DNA of 64,000 nucleotides from Bradyrhizobium stylosanthis (GTDB lineage Bacteria; Pseudomonadota; Alphaproteobacteria; Rhizobiales; Xanthobacteraceae), in assembly GCF_001641335.1 (NCBI RefSeq), contig NZ_LVEM01000001.1, positions 1,338,580-1,402,579 of the forward strand, in the 5' to 3' direction. The number at the start of each line of letters is the position of its first letter. The first letter of the stretch is position 1. Shown here in pieces: positions 9,510 to 18,467 of the stretch. The notes under the pieces were generated by a model, which worked only from the letters and a program-made list of their open reading frames with translations, searched no databases and was not told where the DNA came from. The translations under genes and the position numbers were made by a program.

Positions 9510-10370
9510 ATGACCGACGCCACGCTGAAGGACACCGCCATTCGCCGCCGCTTCAGCCTGCCGGCTATTCCGGTCTCGGTTGCGCTCGCGATCACCTGGA
9601 TCGTCGCGATGCTGGTGATCGCGGCCTTCGCCGAGAAGATCGCCCCCTACGGCTTCACCCAGCTCGACCTGCGCAACCGGCTGGCCGCGCCCGGCAATGT
9701 CGCGCATTGGCTGGGTACCGACGAGCTTGGCCGCGACGTGCTGTCGCGCCTTCTCGTCTCCATCCGCATCTCGCTGCTGATCGCCTTTGGCGCCACCGCG
9801 ATCTCGGCCGTCGTCGGCACCACGCTCGGCTTCCTCGCCGCGCATTTCCGCGGGGCTGTCGAGCAACTCGTGCTGATGCTGACCGACTTCCAGGCCAGCA
9901 TGCCATTCCTGATCATGGCGCTCGCGGTGCTCGCCTTCTTCGGCAACTCGCTGCCGCTGCTGATCGGCCTGATGGGCCTGTTCGGCTGGGAGCGCTATGC
10001 CCGCATTGCCCGTGGCCTTGCCATCTCCGCCAACGCGCAAGGTTATGCCGCTGCGGTCCGCCAACTCGGCGCCACGCCGTCGCGGATCTATCTCCGCCAC
10101 ATCCTGCCCAACATCGCCTCCACGCTGATCGTCTCGACCACGCTGGTGTTTCCCGAGGTGATCCTGATGGAATCCGGCCTGTCCTTCCTCGGCCTCGGCG
10201 TGCAGCCGCCGATGACCAGCCTCGGCAACATGGTCGGGTATGGCCGCGAGTACCTGACCCGCACGCCCTGGATCATGCTGGCGCCGGCGACGACCATCGT
10301 GGTGACGACGCTGGCGGTCTCGGTGATCGGCGATTGGCTGCGCGACCGGCTCGATCCGACGCTGCAATAG
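9510..10370 (+). CDS. ABC transporter permease (DppC-like)
   Basis: 286 residues with the N-terminal membrane helix and the early HWLGTDELGRDVLSRLL block diagnostic of DppC/OppC permeases. The EAA loop is GYAAAVRQLGATPSRIYLRHILPN. It is the last gene of the importer; the TOMM genes converge on it from the reverse strand, with the SagB-like stop 55 bp away. No clear rho-independent terminator is visible between them. Confidence 0.92.
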   Translation: MTDATLKDTAIRRRFSLPAIPVSVALAITWIVAMLVIAAFAEKIAPYGFTQLDLRNRLAAPGNVAHWLGTDELGRDVLSRLLVSIRISLLIAFGATAISAVVGTTLGFLAAHFRGAVEQLVLMLTDFQASMPFLIMALAVLAFFGNSLPLLIGLMGLFGWERYARIARGLAISANAQGYAAAVRQLGATPSRIYLRHILPNIASTLIVSTTLVFPEVILMESGLSFLGLGVQPPMTSLGNMVGYGREYLTRTPWIMLAPATTIVVTTLAVSVIGDWLRDRLDPTLQ

Positions 10371-10424
10371 CGCGACCGGCTTGAGCCGTGCGCCGATTTT
10401 GCCGCCGCTTCGATCCTTGGACGT

Positions 10425-11882
10425 CTAACCTTGGAACTCCGGCTTCTTGCCGCGCCCGAGCGCGAATTGACCGACCGGGCCCTCAATATGCAATTCCAGC
10501 CCCGTCATTTTCGCGAACAGATCGATGTCGGTCGTTCCGATGGCGCAGCCACCAAGGCCCATATCGGTCGCTGCCAGATAGAACGTCTGAAGCAGGCTGC
10601 CGACGTCCTTCAGGATCAACGAATATGCAATTGAGCTGTATTTCCAGGAGACCCGCCCAAAGCGCGCCGCGATGGTGATCAGGATTTGCGGTTGCCCAGG
10701 CGCGTCCATGGCGAACTGAGCCGCCACCGAGAGAGCCTGGAGTTGCTGGGCGGAGGCGCTGATCGCGACCAGCGCGTGTTGCCCTGCGTCATAGTGGTAG
10801 AAACCGCGCGCGAGCCCTTCGCAGTTCGAGACTGCCAAATACAATTCCAGCTCGTATGCGCTGCCCGCCGACGGATAGGGCCTCGTGCTGTATGTGACTT
10901 CGGGACCGCCGTCAAAATGCGGTCCGCTCTTCCATTCGGACACAACGCGCGCGGTGGTGTCGAGAAACTGCGCGAGTTCGTCGAGCGTGATCGGATGCTT
11001 GTCGTCGAAATCCCGCGTTGAATGGCGTTCGCGCAACAGCTTCGGGAGGAGAGAGTTCGGCTCCAGGGAGGGGAATTTACGCAAAGCGATCTTGTTGCCG
11101 GGCCAGCGCGGACGCACCGCCGGCGGCGGCGGAACGACACTCGCGTAGCTGAAAGCGGCACCGACCGGATTGGCTTGCCGGCCCTCCGTGCTCCGCGTGT
11201 GAAATACCAGATCATGGAAATCCCAGAGAACGAGATTGCCGTCGCCTTCATTCACGCGCAAGCCGTCGCCGCCTTTCGCATCGAGCTTGAGCAGGATCTG
11301 GCTTTCCACCAGCAGCTCGAGCAGAAGGAGGTTGAAGGAGAGCGCCTTCGGGCCGAGCTTGCCGATCTTCTGAGGCTGCGACAGCGCAGCAAGGGTAGCG
11401 GCGATGGCGGGATCGCCAATCCGGAACAGCGCGCCGGCGCGTGGCGATTCCAGCACCAACTCGTTGCCGCGCCGGCGCAGATAGGCAAAGCGCGACAACA
11501 CGACGGTATCACGGCTGCTCAGCTTCGCGCGTCGCGGCCAGTAGTCGGGGACTTGAGGCTCGATGACCACGAGGTCCGGCCCGTCGCGCGAGGAGGAGAG
11601 GCGGTATTCCAGCAGCCCGTGCCGGGCCAGGCGATGCACCAGGGCGTCGATTTCCCTGGCGAGTTTGCTCTTGCCTGCAAACGAAGCGAGCGGAAGACCG
11701 GTGCTCAGATGTCGCGCATGGTCCATCGCAGCCTCGCTGAATTGTCCGAGGTTGACGGAATAGTCGCCCACAGAGGCTGCGATGTTTCCGTCCCCCTGCA
11801 TCTGGAGGGAGAAGCGATGGCCCAATCGGGCAGCAATGTCTGGCGCGACCTTCCTGGTCGGCTTCTTCCGGGGAGCGCGCAC
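10425..11882 (-). CDS. SagB/ThcOx-type azoline dehydrogenase
   Basis: 485 residues. The C-terminal nitroreductase-fold domain (about 270-480) has RHSTRDF at 286-292, YPSAGSAYELELY, and FGRVSWKYSSIAYSLILKDVG. The Lys-Tyr pair at 414-415 matches the catalytic KY motif described for SagB-family FMN dehydrogenases. Such enzymes oxidise thiazolines/oxazolines to thiazoles/oxazoles during TOMM peptide maturation. Residues 1-260 form an additional N-terminal region that I cannot assign in detail; similar long N-termini exist in SagB-type proteins. It is the last gene of the reverse-strand unit, 13 bp after the cyclodehydratase, so the two are presumably cotranslated. Confidence 0.88.
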   Translation of the reverse strand: MRAPRKKPTRKVAPDIAARLGHRFSLQMQGDGNIAASVGDYSVNLGQFSEAAMDHARHLSTGLPLASFAGKSKLAREIDALVHRLARHGLLEYRLSSSRDGPDLVVIEPQVPDYWPRRAKLSSRDTVVLSRFAYLRRRGNELVLESPRAGALFRIGDPAIAATLAALSQPQKIGKLGPKALSFNLLLLELLVESQILLKLDAKGGDGLRVNEGDGNLVLWDFHDLVFHTRSTEGRQANPVGAAFSYASVVPPPPAVRPRWPGNKIALRKFPSLEPNSLLPKLLRERHSTRDFDDKHPITLDELAQFLDTTARVVSEWKSGPHFDGGPEVTYSTRPYPSAGSAYELELYLAVSNCEGLARGFYHYDAGQHALVAISASAQQLQALSVAAQFAMDAPGQPQILITIAARFGRVSWKYSSIAYSLILKDVGSLLQTFYLAATDMGLGGCAIGTTDIDLFAKMTGLELHIEGPVGQFALGRGKKPEFQG

Positions 11883-11895
11883 GACGAGGAGGCCT

Positions 11896-14142
11896 TCAGG
11901 TGTGTGGAAGGAATGAGGTCAGATCGCTTTCCAGTCGCGGCCGCTCCAACAATCCGAGCTTCACCGGCACATCGTAAAGGCGGCCCGGCGCGAAACGGCG
12001 ATAAAAATGACGCAAGCCGGGAACGAGCACTCTGACGACCGGAACCTCGACGTCGGGACGTGTCTGGTCGAGGACGAGGAAATCGTAGCCCGCACGGGCG
12101 GCGATCTCGACACAGGCGATGGCCTGGTCACGCGTATTGTCGTGAAGCTTGAGGCTCGGCGCTGGGGGGACGATCGGGCGATTGCTGGGGATCAGGAACG
12201 GGTAGTTTTCCAGGCGCAGCGGTGTCACACCGTCGAGGGTCGGCTTCTCGCCGCTCGCACTGCCCATCATGCTGACGGACATGAATTGGGTCAGCTCGGT
12301 GAGGGAGCGCAGCAGGGCTATGCGGCGGTCGAAATGCGCGCCGGAACCGAACTCGATATGCTCGTGTCCATTCTCCATCCAGTGCATGATTGCCACGTAA
12401 GTGGGAATGCCAAGGTCGGTCGTAACATCGAGCACCCACAGCTTGCGCCCGGCTTCCGCAAATTGAGACCGGAGATCCCGGACATAGAAATCGTCGAACT
12501 GCTCGAGGTCGACCTCGGCGCGCTGCACCCGGTTGTACCACCAGATCGCGTAGGCATCGCGTTCGATCAGTTCGAGGAAGCCCTGGACAATCGCTTCGTC
12601 GCGGGTGTTGCCGGCCGCGCATCCGTTGGAATCCGTATGAAAGCCGCCATAAAAGAAATACAGCAGGCCCGTCGGCAGATATTTGAAGCGCTTGTCGCGC
12701 AACGATGAGACGGGCGACCACTCGGTCCTCGTCGCAGGATCGAACGGCTCTGGAACCGGATGGGGATCGTCCGGCTGCTGGAGAAATCTGTTCTTGAACT
12801 GCGTTTCGCTGAAGAGCTGGACATCGTTGGGAAGAATCGCGTCGCCAGGCGCGAAGTCGGCAAATCGACGCGTCGTCCTGATCTCGTCGCCCTGGAAAAT
12901 GCCCGAATAGCGTTCGATCGATTCCATCAGCGCGCTGGCTTCACCCTGCTCGGCGGTCGACCCCTTGCCAAAACTGCCGCCGCTCAATCCGGACCTGAGC
13001 TGGTCGATGCTGTGGGCCGGCGCGGAGAAATTATGCTGGGCGAAATAGTTGGTGTTCATCGGCAGATCGACGTCGATTCGTTCGAGCCTGGTCACTACCC
13101 CCGTCAGCGGGCTCACATGCTTGCGGAAGCGCGACACCGTCGACCGCGACGTCACGGTGCGATACCCACCGCTGGTCATGACGAGCCTCTTGCCCTCGGC
13201 AATCTCGACCAGGGCGGGAGATCGGCGCGGGTTGTTCAGCTTCCTGCTGCCGCAGGTCGGACATTGTGGACGTCGCGTCACGTAGTGCTTGGCGATCGCG
13301 GCGCCGGTCAGGTCGAAACTTGCGATGTGATCGCACAAATCGGTGCGAAAATCCGATGCAATCGCCTTGGCGATTTCGACGGCCGCAAAATGGATTCCGG
13401 TCTGGCCGACACTTTCTCTGACGAGCGGCGATATGGCAACCGCATGCGCCGGGCCCCTGTCGAGAAACCCCTTGATCTCCCGGTTGCGGATCATGCGATC
13501 GAACAGGCAGGTCCAGCAGGCGCTCTCGCCCGGTTTGAACACGGGTCCGACCAGCGGAAACGGGCCGGATGGCTGTACCAGCAGCCAGGGCGTCTTGCCG
13601 GCCACACGTTCCTGGTTCAGTTCAGCAAGTCCCCGGTCGAGATAGTCGTTCGCCAGCGTGATCGTGAGCTTCGGCGCTCGCTTGGCGATTTGAACACCGA
13701 GCTTGCTCAACGCCGCGGTCAGCTCCTTGGCGCCTTTGACGTCGATCGTCTCGATCTGGACGGGGCAATTGCGAAGATTTTGTTCCGCGATCTCCAAAGG
13801 CATGCCGAGGCTCGCCAGGAAACCGCCGACGGCGCCGTCGAATGCTTTCGCGGGCCGCGCAACGACGTAACGGCGATCGAGCAGCCGCTTGATCGCTTCC
13901 TCGATCTTGTTGGCCGGAAAGTGCTTCGAAAGCTGGCTGATGATTTCCGGCCACGTCTTGCCATGCTTTCCGATCGCGGTAGCCAGGGCACAGTAGAGCT
14001 CGCCGTGCAGGAAGAACTTGCGGTCCTCGGAATAGAGGCAAACCGCATCGGGAGGCAGGACGTAAGCGGTGAAGTTCGGTGCAAATCGGAGGATGTCTTT
14101 GCGGGTTTGCCGCGCGGCGCGGGTCTTGCGAGTTGCAGTCAT
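11896..14142 (-). CDS. TOMM cyclodehydratase, fused E1-like/leader-binding and YcaO (SagD-type) domains
   Basis: 748 residues. The N-terminal half (about 20-300) is the E1-like ocin-ThiF/SagC-type leader-binding part with two Zn-type CxxC pairs, CWTC at 209-212 and CPTC at 294-297. The C-terminal half (about 340-748) is a YcaO domain with ATP/Mg motifs EASALMESIER (401-411) and QGFLELIERD (520-529). YcaO enzymes use ATP to cyclise Cys/Ser/Thr of a precursor core to azolines. The protein ends LTSFLPHT, without the Pro-rich PxPxP tail common in azoline-forming YcaO proteins. It lies between the Cys-rich precursor upstream and the dehydrogenase downstream, all on the reverse strand. Confidence 0.92.
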   Translation of the reverse strand: MTATRKTRAARQTRKDILRFAPNFTAYVLPPDAVCLYSEDRKFFLHGELYCALATAIGKHGKTWPEIISQLSKHFPANKIEEAIKRLLDRRYVVARPAKAFDGAVGGFLASLGMPLEIAEQNLRNCPVQIETIDVKGAKELTAALSKLGVQIAKRAPKLTITLANDYLDRGLAELNQERVAGKTPWLLVQPSGPFPLVGPVFKPGESACWTCLFDRMIRNREIKGFLDRGPAHAVAISPLVRESVGQTGIHFAAVEIAKAIASDFRTDLCDHIASFDLTGAAIAKHYVTRRPQCPTCGSRKLNNPRRSPALVEIAEGKRLVMTSGGYRTVTSRSTVSRFRKHVSPLTGVVTRLERIDVDLPMNTNYFAQHNFSAPAHSIDQLRSGLSGGSFGKGSTAEQGEASALMESIERYSGIFQGDEIRTTRRFADFAPGDAILPNDVQLFSETQFKNRFLQQPDDPHPVPEPFDPATRTEWSPVSSLRDKRFKYLPTGLLYFFYGGFHTDSNGCAAGNTRDEAIVQGFLELIERDAYAIWWYNRVQRAEVDLEQFDDFYVRDLRSQFAEAGRKLWVLDVTTDLGIPTYVAIMHWMENGHEHIEFGSGAHFDRRIALLRSLTELTQFMSVSMMGSASGEKPTLDGVTPLRLENYPFLIPSNRPIVPPAPSLKLHDNTRDQAIACVEIAARAGYDFLVLDQTRPDVEVPVVRVLVPGLRHFYRRFAPGRLYDVPVKLGLLERPRLESDLTSFLPHT

Positions 14143-14196
14143 TGCGTCAGCACGCTGATCCTGTTGCCGTCACGCCGGTTGTCGCGAAATCAAGCA

Positions 14197-14228
14197 ATTG
14201 GCCGGACCCTTTCGTGAGGCCGGCCAAT
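14197..14228 (-). promoter_or_regulatory. hairpin between TOMM precursor and cyclodehydratase (possible attenuator)
   Basis: Arms ATTGGCCGG (14197-14205) and CCGGCCAAT (14220-14228) pair perfectly around a 14-nt loop in which CCT and AGG can extend the stem. It sits in the 129-bp gap between the precursor stop and the cyclodehydratase start. Only a weak T-containing stretch (TTGCTTGATTT) follows on the reverse strand. A partial terminator here would raise precursor mRNA above enzyme mRNA, as known for sagA-type operons; that role is inference. Confidence 0.6.
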
Positions 14229-14271
14229 GACCTATCAACCCGTGAATGTGACATTCGGAGCGCGCCGAGGC

Positions 14272-14709
14272 CTAGCACCAGCGGCAGCGGCCCCACGATG
14301 CGCAGCAGCCCGCACATGATACGGCGCATCCCACCACGCCAACGCCACAGCCGACGGCACAACCCGCACATCGGCAACCGACGCCACATCGGCAACCACG
14401 GCAACCCCGACAGCCTCTGCAGCCGCGACAACCGCCGCATCCGCGCCATGCCAGCTGCACACGGCTGCCGGCGTTCTCCTTGTCGAAGAGATGGAAGGTG
14501 GCCAGGCTGACGTCAGCCATTTCCTCTTCATCGAGCGTGATTGCCTGACCGGCTCCAAGGTGGGGCAATTGTTGTATGTCGGGTGTCGGTACGGCGGACG
14601 CTGATGCGCCTCCCGCCAGCGAGAACGTCAACCCTGCGGCTCCGAACGCCGGCACGGCGACTTTGGTTACGCGCTTCTTCCCTTTAGAAGTCTTCTTCGC
14701 CTGCCGCAT
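14272..14709 (-). CDS. Cys-rich TOMM (thiazole/oxazole-modified) precursor peptide
   Basis: 145 residues from an ATG behind a consensus GGAGGT site; the frame extends further upstream but this start is clear. Residues 1-16 are strongly basic, 17-39 form a hydrophobic Ala/Gly-rich segment ending GGASASA, like a Sec signal peptide. Residues 57-80 are an acidic leader (ITLDEEEMADVSLATFHLFD, then KENA). The core from 91 to 145 has 17 Cys at 91, 94, 97, 100, 103, 106, 108, 112, 114, 117, 121, 128, 132, 135, 136, 142 and 145; the first six are CxxC-spaced with Arg/Gly fillers. This recalls heterocycloanthracin-type TOMM precursors. Cyclodehydratase and dehydrogenase genes follow directly on the same strand. 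The processing site is unknown. Confidence 0.88.
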   Translation of the reverse strand: MRQAKKTSKGKKRVTKVAVPAFGAAGLTFSLAGGASASAVPTPDIQQLPHLGAGQAITLDEEEMADVSLATFHLFDKENAGSRVQLAWRGCGGCRGCRGCRGCRGCRCGVGCRCAGCAVGCGVGVVGCAVSCAGCCASWGRCRWC

Positions 14710-14952
14710 GGTCGAACCTCCGAGCATTGCAAGAAGCGTCCCAGCCGCGGTAAGCCTACGCCCAGGAAATGACGCGAGCAACAATTTCGCGCACAGAAGT
14801 GCGGCGCCGCACGTTCAGGATGATGCATTCATCTTCATGAACGGCATCGGCGCGGTCAGTTGACACAACGCATCAATGATCCACGCTGTTGGTGCGCGTG
14901 CAGTTTTGGTGCAGTGCCGCAAGTGCATCGAATCTCGAATGGAGAGAGCGGC

Positions 14953-15822
14953 GTGGCAGATCGATCAGGGCGCTTCGCTTGGTATGAACTCCTGACCACG
15001 GATGTCGCGGCGGCAGGCGCATTTTACAGCAAGGCCGTCGGCTGGGGCCTGAAGGACGAGTCGACCCCGGAACTGCCTTATACGGTGCTTAGGAGCGGCG
15101 GCGCTCCGCTCGGCGGGCTTATGGATATTCCGGAAGAGGGGCGGAGACTGGGGGCGACGCCGCGGTGGATGGGATACGTCGCCGTCGACGACCTGGACGC
15201 CACCGCCGCGCGGATCGGGCGTCTTGGAGGCACGATCCTTGTACCGCCGACCGACACCAATATCGGCCGCATAGCAGTCGTTGCCGATCCGCAAGAGGCG
15301 ACGTTCGGGCTGATCAAAGAACCGACATATGGCCGGCGGAAGCCGGGCCGGCTGGACGAGCCGGGGCGCGTAGGCTGGCATGAGTTACTGGCCGCCGACC
15401 GGACCGTGATCTTCGATTTCTACAGAGAACTATTCGATTGGCAGCAGGCCGACGCACAAAGCGATCCAGCGGACTGGTATCAATTGTTCTCGGCGGGTGG
15501 GCAGACGGTCGGCGGCATGCTCACGAAACTTCCGAGCGTCGCGCAGCCGAGCTGGCTGCATTACTTCAATGTCGCCGACATCGGCGCTGCCAGCAAACAT
15601 GTGATTGCCGGCGGAGGCCGGATCCTCCAGGGGCCGATCGAATTGCCTGACGGCTGCTGGATCGCACGATGTGTCGATCCCCAGGGCGCCCTGTTTGCAT
15701 TGCAGGGCGCCCGAGGTCAGACAAGCATTGAACCATCCTCGGCTTCGGAAATCGGCTGGTCCGCCAAATGGGGGGGCATTGCCTCCCAAGGCAGAATTGT
15801 GCTGCCCAAGCCAAAGCGCTAG
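14953..15822 (+). CDS. VOC family (glyoxalase/dioxygenase fold) protein
   Basis: 289 residues from a GTG behind GGAGAG; the frame continues upstream without a better start. It consists of two VOC-type halves: FAWYELLTTDVAAAGAFYSKAVGW at the start and a second copy GWHELLAADRTVIFDFYRELFDW after about residue 140. This arrangement is typical of the two-domain CFP-30B/hydroxylase-like VOC proteins. Enzymatic activity is unknown. It is transcribed away from the TOMM precursor, sharing a 240-bp divergent region, but a link to peptide maturation is not shown. Confidence 0.85.
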   Translation: MADRSGRFAWYELLTTDVAAAGAFYSKAVGWGLKDESTPELPYTVLRSGGAPLGGLMDIPEEGRRLGATPRWMGYVAVDDLDATAARIGRLGGTILVPPTDTNIGRIAVVADPQEATFGLIKEPTYGRRKPGRLDEPGRVGWHELLAADRTVIFDFYRELFDWQQADAQSDPADWYQLFSAGGQTVGGMLTKLPSVAQPSWLHYFNVADIGAASKHVIAGGGRILQGPIELPDGCWIARCVDPQGALFALQGARGQTSIEPSSASEIGWSAKWGGIASQGRIVLPKPKR

Positions 15823-16002
15823 CGGTAGCGTCTGTCCGACGCTGCCGCGACCCCTGCAATAGCCCGCGCCGGGAGCAGGGAAGGCCTGCCATGCCCAAGT
15901 TCCCGTTGCGCGCGCCCGGTCCGTGCGCTATCCGGCCGGAAAGGCCTGAGGCGGCTCCATATTTTCCCGCCCGGCCACCCAAACCCGAGGACGGAAACCG
16001 CC

Positions 16003-17853
16003 ATGCCAGCCTATCGCTCCCGCACCACCACCCACGGCCGCAACATGGCGGGCGCGCGCGGCCTCTGGCGCGCGACGGGCATGAAGGACGGCGATTTCGG
16101 CAAGCCGATCATCGCGGTCGTCAACTCCTTCACCCAGTTCGTGCCCGGCCACGTCCACCTCAAGGACCTCGGCCAGCTCGTCGCGCGCGAGATCGAGCAG
16201 GCCGGCGGCGTCGCCAAGGAATTCAACACCATTGCGGTCGATGACGGCATCGCCATGGGCCATGACGGCATGCTCTACAGCCTGCCGTCGCGCGAGCTGA
16301 TTGCCGACAGCGTCGAGTACATGGCCAATGCGCATTGCGCCGACGGCCTCGTCTGCATCTCCAACTGCGACAAGATCACGCCCGGCATGCTGATGGCCGC
16401 GCTGCGGCTCAACATCCCCGCCGTGTTCGTCTCGGGTGGCCCGATGGAGGCCGGCAAGGTCAAGCTGCAGGGCAAGACCAAGGCCGTCGATCTCATCGAC
16501 GCCATGGTGGCTGCGGCCGACTCCAAGGTCAGCGACGAGGACGTCAAGGTGATCGAGCGCTCGGCGTGCCCGACCTGCGGCTCCTGCTCGGGCATGTTCA
16601 CCGCCAATTCCATGAACTGCCTGACCGAGGCGCTTGGCCTCGCGCTGCCCGGCAACGGCACCGTGGTCGCCACCCATGCCGACCGCAAGCGCCTGTTCGT
16701 GGAGGCCGGCCACACCATCGTGGATCTCGTCCGCCGCTACTACGAGCAGGACGACGCGTCGGTGCTGCCGCGCAACATCGCGAACTTCAAGGCGTTCGAG
16801 AATGCGATGACGCTCGACATCGCCATGGGCGGCTCGACCAACACCGTGCTGCATCTGCTCGCCGCCGCCCATGAAGGGCAGGTTGCCTTCACCATGCAGG
16901 ACATCGACCGGCTGTCGCGCCGCGTGCCCGTGCTCTGCAAGGTCGCACCGTCGGTCGCCGACGTGCACGTCGAGGACGTGCATCGCGCCGGCGGCATCCT
17001 GGGCATTCTCGGCGAGCTCGACCGCGCCGGTCTGATCGACACGTCGTGCTCGACCGTGCACGCGCCGACGATGAACGAGGCGCTGGAGCGCTGGGACATC
17101 AAGCGCTCCAAGAGCGAGGCGGTGCGCACCTTCTATCGCGCCTCGCCCGGCGGTATCCCGACGCAAGTCGCCTTTAGCCAGGAGCGCCGCTACGACGAGC
17201 TCGATGCCGACCGCGAGAAGGGCGTCGTGCGCGACCTCGAGCACGCCTTCAGCAAGGACGGCGGTCTCGCCGTGCTCTACGGCAACCTCGCGCAGGACGG
17301 CTGCATCGTGAAGACCGCCGGCGTCGACGCCTCGATCCTGAAATTCTCCGGCCCGGCGCGCGTGTTCGAGAGCCAGGACGCGGCGGTTGAAGGCATCCTC
17401 GGCGGTAAGGTCGTCGCCGGTGAGGTCGTGGTCATCATCTATGAAGGCCCGCGCGGCGGCCCCGGCATGCAGGAGATGCTGTATCCGACCAGCTATCTGA
17501 AATCGATGGGCTTGGGTAAGGCCTGCGCGCTCGTCACCGACGGTCGCTTCTCCGGCGGCTCGTCGGGCTTGTCGATCGGCCATCTCTCGCCGGAAGCGGC
17601 CGAAGGCGGCAACATCGGCCTCGTGCGCACCGGCGACATCATCGCCATCGACATCCCGAACCGCAGCATCACGCTGGAGGTCTCCGACGAGGAACTCGCC
17701 AAGCGTCGCGCCGCGGAGGAGGCGAAGGGCGACACCGCCTGGCAGGCGATCGGCCGCAAGCGCAACGTCTCGACCGCGTTGCAGGCTTACGCCGCGCTCA
17801 CCACCAGCGCCGCGCGCGGCGCGGTGCGCGAGGTGAAGCGTCGCTCGAACTGA
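16003..17853 (+). CDS. ilvD: dihydroxy-acid dehydratase
   Basis: 616 residues, the length of the E. coli enzyme. Cluster-binding cysteines are seen in [10 protein letters not shown] (Cys122) and [18 protein letters not shown] (Cys195), as expected for the [4Fe-4S]-type IlvD. It dehydrates 2,3-dihydroxy-isovalerate and 2,3-dihydroxy-3-methylvalerate to the keto acids of valine and isoleucine. The C-terminal substrate domain has [15 protein letters not shown]. It is monocistronic, closed by a clear hairpin terminator at 17899. Confidence 0.97.
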   Translation: MPAYRSRTTTHGRNMAGARGLWRATGMKDGDFGKPIIAVVNSFTQFVPGHVHLKDLGQLVAREIEQAGGVAKEFNTIAVDDGIAMGHDGMLYSLPSRELIADSVEYMANAHCADGLVCISNCDKITPGMLMAALRLNIPAVFVSGGPMEAGKVKLQGKTKAVDLIDAMVAAADSKVSDEDVKVIERSACPTCGSCSGMFTANSMNCLTEALGLALPGNGTVVATHADRKRLFVEAGHTIVDLVRRYYEQDDASVLPRNIANFKAFENAMTLDIAMGGSTNTVLHLLAAAHEGQVAFTMQDIDRLSRRVPVLCKVAPSVADVHVEDVHRAGGILGILGELDRAGLIDTSCSTVHAPTMNEALERWDIKRSKSEAVRTFYRASPGGIPTQVAFSQERRYDELDADREKGVVRDLEHAFSKDGGLAVLYGNLAQDGCIVKTAGVDASILKFSGPARVFESQDAAVEGILGGKVVAGEVVVIIYEGPRGGPGMQEMLYPTSYLKSMGLGKACALVTDGRFSGGSSGLSIGHLSPEAAEGGNIGLVRTGDIIAIDIPNRSITLEVSDEELAKRRAAEEAKGDTAWQAIGRKRNVSTALQAYAALTTSAARGAVREVKRRSN

Positions 17854-17898
17854 GCGCTGCACCGCGCACACCACGCGCGCATGGTCAACAAGTTCTGA

Positions 17899-17927
17899 AC
17901 GGCCGGCGAAAGCCGGCCGTTTGCATT
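17899..17927 (+). terminator. rho-independent terminator after ilvD
   Basis: ACGGCCGGC (17899-17907), GAAA tetraloop, GCCGGCCGT (17912-17920), then TTGCATT. It lies 46 bp after the ilvD stop. The stem is perfect with a stable GNRA loop; the T-tract is short. Confidence 0.8.
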
Positions 17928-18022
17928 AAGGACGTCCCCATGAACTTCAGCAGGTTCGGATTTTGCGGCGTATACTGCGGCGACCTTCGCAAATCCATTT
18001 CGGGCAACTGGGGCACCGCATA

Positions 18023-18397
18023 ATGTCTCGTACTCTTGCTGTTGTTTTCTCCACGGCCGTCGCTGCGATTTCCATGACGGGCGCTGCTTCCGCCGGCTGC
18101 TACAATTGCTACACGCCGCCGCCGTGCCAGACCTGCTATCAGCAGCAATACGTCGCGCCGCAATACCGCACCGTGGACGAGACCGTGATGGTGTCGCCGG
18201 GCTCCGTCGTCGCGCATCGTACGCCGGCGCAGTATCGCACCGTGATGGTGCCGCAGACCGTGATGGTGGCTCCGCCGGGCGTCCAGTACGAGCGCATCCC
18301 GCCGCAATACGCCACGCGTCAGCGCGTCGAGATGGTCTCGCCGGGCTATTCCTATTACGCGCCGGTGCAGATGGGCTGCGCGTCCTGCGGCTACTGA
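18023..18397 (+). CDS. small secreted Tyr/Pro/Cys-rich protein
   Basis: 124 residues from the ATG that starts MSRTLAVVFSTAV; an in-frame start 20 codons earlier has no support. A Sec signal peptide is clear, with cleavage likely after GAASA. The mature part begins GCYNCYTPPPCQTCYQQQ and continues with repeated QYRTVxxxVMVxPxG units, ending GCASCGY. The repeats and Cys pairs suggest a small cell-envelope or matrix protein; no function is known to me. It is followed by a strong terminator at 18425. Confidence 0.8.
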   Translation: MSRTLAVVFSTAVAAISMTGAASAGCYNCYTPPPCQTCYQQQYVAPQYRTVDETVMVSPGSVVAHRTPAQYRTVMVPQTVMVAPPGVQYERIPPQYATRQRVEMVSPGYSYYAPVQMGCASCGY

Positions 18398-18424
18398 CGC
18401 CGACGCAGCAATCAACGTTTTCGA

Positions 18425-18455
18425 ACGGCGCTCCCGCGGAGCGCCGTTTTCTTTT
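18425..18455 (+). terminator. rho-independent terminator
   Basis: ACGGCGCTCC (18425-18434), loop CGC, GGAGCGCCGT (18438-18447), followed by TTTCTTTT. A perfect 10-bp stem with a T-tract, 28 bp past the stop of the small secreted protein. Confidence 0.92.
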
Positions 18456-18467
18456 GCGCATCCGCAA

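Noticed and set aside
4955..10370. ABC system as exporter for the TOMM peptide
   Set aside because: It has a periplasmic binding protein and Dpp-type permeases, so it is an importer, and it is transcribed convergently to the TOMM genes.
14147..14449. Alternative frame over the Cys-rich core encoding a Trp/Arg/Leu-rich peptide
   Set aside because: It is a frame-shifted reading of the repeated core DNA and has no leader or ribosome-binding site; the accepted frame fits TOMM precursors.
15928..17874. 648-codon reverse frame opposite ilvD
   Set aside because: Antisense shadow of IlvD with no ribosome-binding site or motif.
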